In this document: in pieces, positions 49,730-64,000 of the stretch | How positions within the stretch are numbered: position 1 is the first letter of the stretch | How the letters are laid out: each line of letters begins with the position of its first letter | Assembly (NCBI RefSeq): GCF_964340395.1 | Contig: NC_135552.1 | Location: 21,173,181-21,237,180, forward strand | Reading direction: 5' to 3' | Length of the DNA stretch: 64,000 bases | Source: Glandiceps talaboti | Taxonomy: Eukaryota; Hemichordata; Enteropneusta; Spengelidae | Position numbers and translations under genes: made by a program | Notes under the pieces: generated by a model | Seen by the model: the letters and a program-made list of their open reading frames with translations, nothing else | The model's database searches: none | What the model was told of the DNA's origin: nothing

Positions 49730-50099
49730 CTAGTCTCGGTTACCCAGACTCTCGCCTTTTAGGGCTTCACCCCCGAGCGAGAGATATATCAGTGATTGTT
49801 ACAAAATGGCTGTGCAGAGAGGCTGACCCACAACATGACTTCGATCTGTAGTAAAATCACATGGTAGCAACTCTTGTTAAGAGTATTTTAGTTAATCTCC
49901 TAACAAAGACTGTTTTCAAAACATTCATACCATGATTTATAGAGTTGATGAAAATGAAAATTCAGAATTATTTTTGTCCAATTAGTGATTGTCCTAGATC
50001 TTGACACTGACAGCAGCTATGTTGCTCTTTACAATAGGCAACAAGACTCTCGCTTGGGGTGAAGCCATCAACGGTGAGAGTGTGGGTAACTGAGACTAG
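49730..50099. mobile_element. MITE with CTAGTCTC termini
   Basis: 370 bp with inverted ends of about 60 bases: CTAGTCTCGGTTACCCAGAC on the left, GGGTAACTGAGACTAG on the right, then TCTCGCC and GGCTTCACCCC blocks. It starts 55 bases after the KAT2 stop, so it probably lies in the 3' UTR. Confidence 0.88.
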
Positions 50100-50363
50100 A
50101 GTCAAACCAGACAGGATAGACTTAAAGTCAAAGTAATGCAAATGTCATGGATAATTCTTGGCATTAAAATGTATTGTACTGTTGTTAAAAATTGAATTAT
50201 TAACTTATCTTATCAACACTTGACTAACTTTTGCCTAGTCATTTTGTAGAGAAAAACAACAGCTGATAGTTGAAATGTTTTGGAAACTCTTTCTGACAAT
50301 GTCAACATTTGAACAGTTTACCTGTACTAATTACTGTTTACTTGCAAGGAAGATTTTAGAGTT

Positions 50364-50693
50364 AAAGTGGCCATATGGATGAGAATTGGTATTTGTTTTG
50401 GATTTTTAATTTATAAAACAATTTTATCATGGCTTCTAACTTGAAACTTGAAAAATCAATGTGAAACAACATATGCCAATAAATTGCAAAAGATTAATAT
50501 ATGTGTAAAATGTTTGTTATTGTACGTATAATACTATAACACACTTTTTACACATTTGTTTTAGCTTTTTGCAAGGTATTGAGTGAAAAACACTGACTTG
50601 GTCTGTGTTGTTTCACATTGAGTTTTCAAGTTGGAAGCCATGATAAAATTGTTTTATAAAATAAATAACAAATCCTCATCCATATGACCACTT
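50364..50693. mobile_element. MITE family B, third copy
   Basis: 330 bp with termini AAAGTGGCCATATGGATGAG and CTCATCCATATGACCACTT and long subterminal inverted blocks, as in 21642-21993. Confidence 0.87.
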
Positions 50694-51548
50694 CAGACAC
50701 TAGTTTTCTGCTATCTTGACTAGCTTCGTCAATACAACACTGGTAATTGAGCTTTCGGTTTTCCAAGATAGATGCAAACTGAATCTATTGTTCTTCAATA
50801 TGGTAGATGACACAAGTGGATGCTATCAGTTCCTCTGTTGTGTGAATCGAATCACCCTGTGATCAAGATAGTGTAAACACTGGAAGTCCCAAAACACTAC
50901 ACTGCAAGTTTATGGAACTTGAACTCCCTACTGAGACTGTAATTAAACCAACATCCATTCAATAGTGTATCACTGTTGTATCAACATGTTTCAACAACAG
51001 TTTTCGTTTGTGTGTATCTTAGAATACTGAAAGCCCAATAACCAGAGTAATATCACTCAAAATGTCTTTATCATCATAGTGGACATAACTGTCACTAGTT
51101 TCATGGTGGTCTATTACTGTCAAAATGAAGTTTACTGCAAAGGAAGTTATTACTCTCAATATGTCAATCATTCATCCACACTGTCTACATGCATGTCACA
51201 AAGTACCAGCAGTACAATAGGATAGTTGATGTTACTCTTATTTTCTAAAATGTGTTTTGTGACAGTGTCTTTCTTGTGAATTTTTTTATTGTGAGAAGTT
51301 TTTTTAAATATGATATCCTTGATATGTGCAATATTTGACTCGAGGTATTTCAAGAAGTACATGTCATTGTAACAAACTTCAATTGTGACTTGTATCAAAA
51401 CCTTATTTATTTCAGTATCAAATTATAAATACATTTATTGTAATCCTTTTATGTGTGGTGTTTTTTTTAAAAACACAAATGAACTGAAGTTCAGCAGTGC
51501 TATAGACATGGCAAAATACCTGTGTGTGTGTGTGTGTGTGTCTCTCTC

Positions 51549-51581
<33 letters not shown>

Positions 51582-52149
51582 GTGTGAATATTTCAAAGCT
51601 TATTCAATATTTTCTTGTGGATGGATGAACAGACAAACAGGAGTGTCTCTGAGTTGTTGATTGTCAAAAACACTGATGAATGATAAAACTACCAAGTTGC
51701 AGTGGCCATTTTTACAATGTAAAACCACCACCTCAATTACTACTGCTCTCCACACCGATGTACATACTGTTTACATTAAACCATTACTATACAATGTTAT
51801 ACACTCCTAAACTCCATGTACCTGTAATCATTTGGATCATATACACTGCTCTAGTGTCAATTTTGTCTTTTATCATAGTATTTACTTAAATTGAAAAAAA
51901 AAACATCTAAATCTGACAATAACCATATCAATTCAAGGATATCAAAGATTCAGAATGTTTTCCACTATGAAAGTGAAATTCTCAATAAATGCCATCCAGC
52001 TAAATAGCCACCCAGTACATGGTCAACTTTTTAAATTAGTAAAGTGAGGATGTTTACAATACTAGGAAAATGTTGTTGTATGTGGTGACATTCCTAAGTT
52101 ACTGGCACAATTCTGTCGTTGGACTCCAGATGAAAGTCTAGCACTTTCC

Positions 52150-52500
52150 GCTCTGCCTGGAACAATGATGGAAGGCTGGTACAGTTCTGTAGTTGCACTA
52201 AAGATGGAAGGCTGGTACAATTGAACCCAAGATGGAAACTTGGTACATTTCTATGGTGGAACCAAAGATGGAATTCGGAAGGCTAGTACAGTTAAACCCA
52301 AGATGGAAACTTGGTACATTTCTATGGTGGAACCAAAGATGGAAGGCTGGTACAGTTGAACCCAAGATGGAAACTTGGTACATTTCTATGGTGGAACCAA
52401 AGATGGAAGGCTGGTACATTAACAGTTGAACCTAAGATGCGGAACTTGGTACATTTCTATGGTTGGAACAATGGTGGGAAGTTGGCATGTACAATACATG
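52150..52500. repeat. ~60-65 bp minisatellite near the ARL6IP6 3' end
   Basis: Four to five copies of a unit with GATGGAAGGCTGGTACAGTT, GAACCCAAGATGGAAACTTG and CATTTCTATGGTGGAACC. Open frames across it on both strands reflect the repeat. Confidence 0.92.
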
Positions 52501-52580
52501 CCAACTACATTCAAGCAAAGTCGACATAATATTTCAGTCTTGTAAAGAGTCAAATTGGTACAGTAGTTTGGACGCCATCT

Positions 52581-55500
52581 TCATCCCGGTAACCACCATA
52601 AAATAAGGCAGAAGACAACACTTCCATTAGCAATAGCCACTGCATAATTCATATGAAAAGTGTGTCCAGATCTGTACCTATATGAAAGTAAAAGAAGTTT
52701 TGATCATTTCACTTGTGTCACATCTTCCTGCAACCAGTGTACAAAGTAAATACAAAACATGCACCTGTTGACTCTACATATAATATATATAAGTTTGCAC
52801 ATCATCACATGAATGGCATGATTGTAAATAAACTGCAAGTGAATAATACAATTTTCCACTGAAAAAATGTTCATAAATAAATGATAAATATAGATTACTT
52901 TTTTTTTTTAAATAACTGTCTTCTCCCTGTACCTTAGCTTGCCTAGGTTACAGCATATGTCTTGAAGTGAAATGAAACCAACCAATTCAAATTTACACCT
53001 ACATGTATTTATGTATCAAAAGTGTATATAGTGTATCAAAGTGCACATACTATGATCATCATCATAATATGTTACTGTGCAATTTGATTGTTAACAGGGG
53101 ATATATTTCTGAGGTCTGGATAAGACTCATGAGGGTTTTTGCTGGTAGATAATGTATCTGAAAGGTGAAATTTGAATGAAAGAATAACAAAGTTTGAGCA
53201 AGGTTTGAGCATTTGCAGCATGTGTGCAAATTTCGCATATTAAGTATATATAGCTACCATAAAAAACCAGAGTGGGTCTTATCATACCCAAATATATATC
53301 TGGGTATATGTCTACCCATAGATAAAGGGTGTATATCTACCTTATATCAGGGTATATGTCTACCCATAGATCAGGGGATATGTGTACCCATATATCTGGG
53401 CATATAACTTCCCATACATTAGTGTATGTCTACTCATATATCAGGATGTATATCTACCCATATCAGGGGATATGTCTACCCATATATCAGGGTATTTATC
53501 TACCCATATATCATCTTGTTAGTCTAACCCATATGAACTGTCATATTTGAATCTAATCATATGGATGTTAACTAATATAATGAAGTTACAAAAAGATAGG
53601 CAAACTACATGTATATATAATATATTTAAGTTGTATTTTGAGGTTAGGCAAAAAAAAAACCAATAAGTTTGAAGTTCCCATCTCATCAATCATATCTTAT
53701 GACAAGAAATACTAGATTAATGGTTAACTTTTGATAGTGTGTATGTACTGACCACAGTTGACTACAACATAACCTCACTGTACATAACATGTACAATAGT
53801 CCAAATCAATCAGTAACCATGTCCACAGATTACTGACAAGGTCCAGATTAGATGATTTGAATATCAACCTTGCATGCAACTGGCGCCATGGCTTAGTTGG
53901 TTAAAGCGCCTGTCTAGTAAACAGGAGATCCTGGGTTCAAATCCCAGTGGTGCCTGAAGGAGACTACCTCCTTCCTTTTTCAACAAAGTACATTGATTAA
54001 TTCTTCTAGTCACCTTCTTTGAAGAACTAGAATATCAGTACCTAAACTCAAAATTTTGATCTACAAACTTTTGTTAATATTTATGCCAAATAAATTTTTC
54101 TTTGACAAGTATTTTCTTTTGCTTTGAAATTTAAAATTTGCATATACACACATAATTTACTGTGAATTCAAACCATGTTCCATCGCCAAAGACTTTTTCT
54201 CCTTCCATTTCCATAACACTGTCAATGGTTATTACTCTGTTCAACAAAGCCTGGATTAAATTTCTGGGACCAAAATGTTGGGCTGGAAAATTCAACCATA
54301 TTGCATTATATAATGGATAATGAGCTATCTTCACCATTTACCATGGAACTTGCCTACACAAGTAGAATTGTTAAAAATTTGACATACCTATATTTGTGAG
54401 GTGATACTGGTGTTGGAGGTCGTTGACCTGGTCGCAGAGAATCAAAATATGTAATAGTCCATGAAAATCCACAGCAAGTGATACCTGCTAACAGAGCAAC
54501 TAGAACTGATGATATAACACCTGTAACAAAAAAAAATAAGAATGGTTAACAAGATCAAAATACATGTATTTGTCACTAGCACTGATATATTCAAGCATGA
54601 TAGTACCTGTACTGTATGCTTTCGATTATCAAATCTGGGTTGTTTATATAAATTCATGTATTGTCCTAAAAACAATAATTTTACAACTCAATAAAAGTGA
54701 TGAAAACAACACAAATGACCAAATATAACAAAAACAGATGTACCAGGTTGCAAATTGGAACTCGGAGGTACCACGCTAGGAAAGTGGAACAAAGGAATTC
54801 ACAATCTGTACTGTACACAGGAACTAAACCAATTCTTCTATAAGAAATGAAAATGTTGAATCATTAAGTTAAGATATTTTTAGTAACTAACACTATATTA
54901 TAAATTAGTAATCACTTTACCTGCAATGTGATATGCCTTAATGTGATCTTCACTGTCATTGTCTGCAAAATTAAACTTTGCATTCACCGACTTTGTGAAA
55001 TCTGAAAATCAGAAATCATATTGATACATTTATTTAGATACTAATTGCTGAAATCACATTGATATTTAGAGATATGATGAAAATAATAATAATAATAATG
55101 TAAGAAAATAATCTCTATACATTGTACAGCATTAAATGTTCAACAGAAATTTAATACTTAATAATATGAAATTAAAATGTCAGTGCATCTGATATGCAAT
55201 GTCATCTATAGAAGCTCCACAGGTTTTGGGGCTCTTCTGAGAGCTATCCATAGCTTTTTAGGCAACAAGTTCACAGGCTTTGTACAGCTTCATTTTACTT
55301 TTTACAAGATCGTTCCATTTCATTTTATTACCTACTCAGTACTGTATATTTAATTAAGAGGTAGTCGATAGTGATTCAAAGCGAGTGTGTATGTCTGCCT
55401 TAATATCTCTTTATGGTTAAATATGTAGACAATATACAAAACAAATTTGCCATCATAATATAGAGAGAGTAAAGTTGGGGTAGTGAAAACAATATCAAGT

Positions 55501-56072
55501 ACTATATGGCTTTAAATAATGAGTATGATTTGAAATTTTATAGCCTCCTACATGTCCTTATTTCTTTCTCGCTAACAAAAAAATTCATAACATTTTCTAG
55601 ACGGGGAGGGGGCCTTGCAATTTTTTTTCGACTGACATGTTTTCTCCTCAGCCCCCCCCCCCCCCCAATTCTGTTCGTTCCCAAATAGTAATAGCCTAAG
55701 ATAATGTGAAGCAATACCCATATCAGTCATCACAGTAAAAAAGGCTGTCACTGCTGCAACCACAACTTGCACACCGAAATCAAGAAATCGAGAATGATGC
55801 ACACCTGATATACAATGTGGGTGTTTGAATAACGTTAAGATTAAAATGCAACAGACTGTGTACATCAGCACGACGATAAAAATGTTTTCTTCTCCAACGT
55901 GATATTGACAAAGAATATCTGTCCAGCCTCTCGGCCTTCGATGACCATTATCAATATTCGATTTTAGTAGTATCGGTGAAGTTAACGGTTCAACATGATG
56001 AAGATCTCGACTTTCTCCGATTTCATCCCCAAATTTCAACTTCTTGACAACAGTCACTCCAGCTGATCGCAT
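52581..56072 (-). CDS. ARL6IP6: ARL6IP6 (ADP-ribosylation factor-like 6 interacting protein 6)
   Basis: Exons in transcript order: 56072-55718, 55001-54921, 54520-54388, 52677-52581; 666 bases, 221 aa (human 226). The family signature is clear: ITCCGFSWTITYFDS, then PPTPVSPHKY and SGHTFHMNY, matching human FSCCSFSWTVTYFDSFEPG and TGHSFHMGY. Hydrophobic segments: about 20 residues in exon 1 (IFIVVLMYTVCCILILTLF), a second at the exon 1 end, a third before FSWTITYF and a fourth at the C-terminus (ANGSVVFCLILWWL). It is a small multipass membrane protein of poorly known function, reported to bind ARL6. The start is the ATG at 56072, since an in-frame TAA lies just upstream. The last intron holds a tRNA gene on the other strand. 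Head to head with PRPF40A. Confidence 0.94.
53282..53530. repeat. ~25-35 bp minisatellite in ARL6IP6 intron 3
   Basis: About nine units of the type ATATCAGGGTATATGTCTAC plus CCAT. Confidence 0.9.
53882..53955 (+). tRNA. tRNA-Thr (anticodon AGU)
   Basis: 74 bases fold as a cloverleaf. The acceptor stem GGCGCCA pairs with TGGTGCC (one G-U), with T as discriminator; anticodon stem CCTGT/ACAGG, loop CTAGTAA with anticodon AGT. Box A TGGCTTAGTTGG and box B GGTTCAAATCC are intact, and a T5 terminator lies at 53976-53980. No intron, no encoded CCA. It decodes ACU (and ACC/ACA after A34 to inosine). It lies antisense inside the last ARL6IP6 intron and looks functional. Confidence 0.97.
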
Positions 56073-56392
56073 GATCACAGGTTACAGACAACGAACACGG
56101 TTTGCTGCAACTGCTGCTGCAAACAATGCATTCCCTTCACGCGGGGATTTCGTATTCTATATATGCGCTTTATTAGTAGAGTGGTGTTCGTAATTCTTAT
56201 ACTATTCTACAAGTATTTTTTTTCAACGTTTAATTTCAAAGGATAAAACCACTACTATTCAAAAATCACATTTCAAAGAATTTATAGGCATGTTTTAATT
56301 TTTTCATGAAAACTCAAGATCTTAGCGAACGTATATGAATAAACCTTCTGCAAATTCTCAAATAAGTATTGCCCGAAGCGAAGCTAGCCAAC
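56073..56392. promoter_or_regulatory. Bidirectional promoter of ARL6IP6 and PRPF40A
   Basis: Only 320 bases separate the two start codons, so both promoters and both 5' UTRs must lie here or overlap. Seen: locally more CpG than around it (GAACACGG, CACGCGGGG), a TATATATGCG element near 56158, and GCCAACATGGT at the PRPF40A start. Use as a shared promoter is inferred from spacing and gene order. Confidence 0.75.

Positions 56393-64000
<7,608 letters not shown>

Larger units (their letters stand above)
49676..52580. other. Intergenic region between convergent KAT2 and ARL6IP6
   Basis: No coding exon seen. It holds KAT2 3' sequence, two MITEs (49730-50099, 50364-50693), a GT/CT microsatellite (51518-51582), an AATAAA at 51985 that could end a long KAT2 transcript, and a minisatellite (52150-52500). 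Confidence 0.6.

Noticed and set aside
52198-52529. Trp/Lys/Val-rich repeated frames on both strands
   Set aside because: They arise from the 60-65 bp minisatellite downstream of ARL6IP6.

Overview
This is a metazoan nuclear window: AT-rich, with every gene split by short GT-AG introns (about 150 to 1800 bases), many microsatellites, minisatellites and MITEs, and one tRNA gene. The genes resemble bilaterian orthologues. The large MAM/LDL-receptor-A receptor and the single KAT2-type acetyltransferase fit an invertebrate (hemichordate, amphioxus, brachiopod or mollusc-like), but I cannot fix the phylum from sequence alone. No viral or LTR element was recognised.

Layout. (1) 1-32598, + strand: the 3' part of a very large receptor-like gene with 44 exons visible. 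It encodes 12 MAM domains (the first partial), six LDL-receptor class A modules plus a divergent seventh, one transmembrane helix and a short tail with an NPVY motif. All exon phases join without a break, giving about 2370 residues. (2) 34270-36495, - strand: METTL5, the 18S rRNA m6A methyltransferase, complete in five exons and convergent with gene 1. (3) 36496-39021: a divergent intergenic region holding a 0.4 kb inverted duplication whose arms flank an 840 bp DNA transposon with TTA target duplications. (4) 39022-49675, + strand: a GCN5/PCAF acetyltransferase (KAT2), complete in 17 exons, 826 aa. (5) 52581-56072, - strand: ARL6IP6, four exons, 221 aa, with a tRNA-Thr(AGU) gene on the opposite strand in its last intron. 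(6) 56393-64000, + strand: the 5' part of PRPF40A, a U1 snRNP-linked splicing factor with two WW domains and the start of the FF array, cut by the window edge. ARL6IP6 and PRPF40A are head to head with 320 bp between their start codons, the same arrangement as in human.

Themes. The genes are housekeeping (rRNA modification, chromatin acetylation, splicing) plus one surface receptor; nothing suggests a shared pathway. The most unusual feature is recurrent: at least a dozen introns carry local duplications of the adjoining exon edge together with its splice site, from two copies up to arrays of about fifteen, in all genes except ARL6IP6. A ~135 bp repeat occurs once, in the same orientation, in each of four consecutive KAT2 introns. 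The exon structure of the MAM gene also records a three-domain block duplication (MAM1-3 against MAM4-6).
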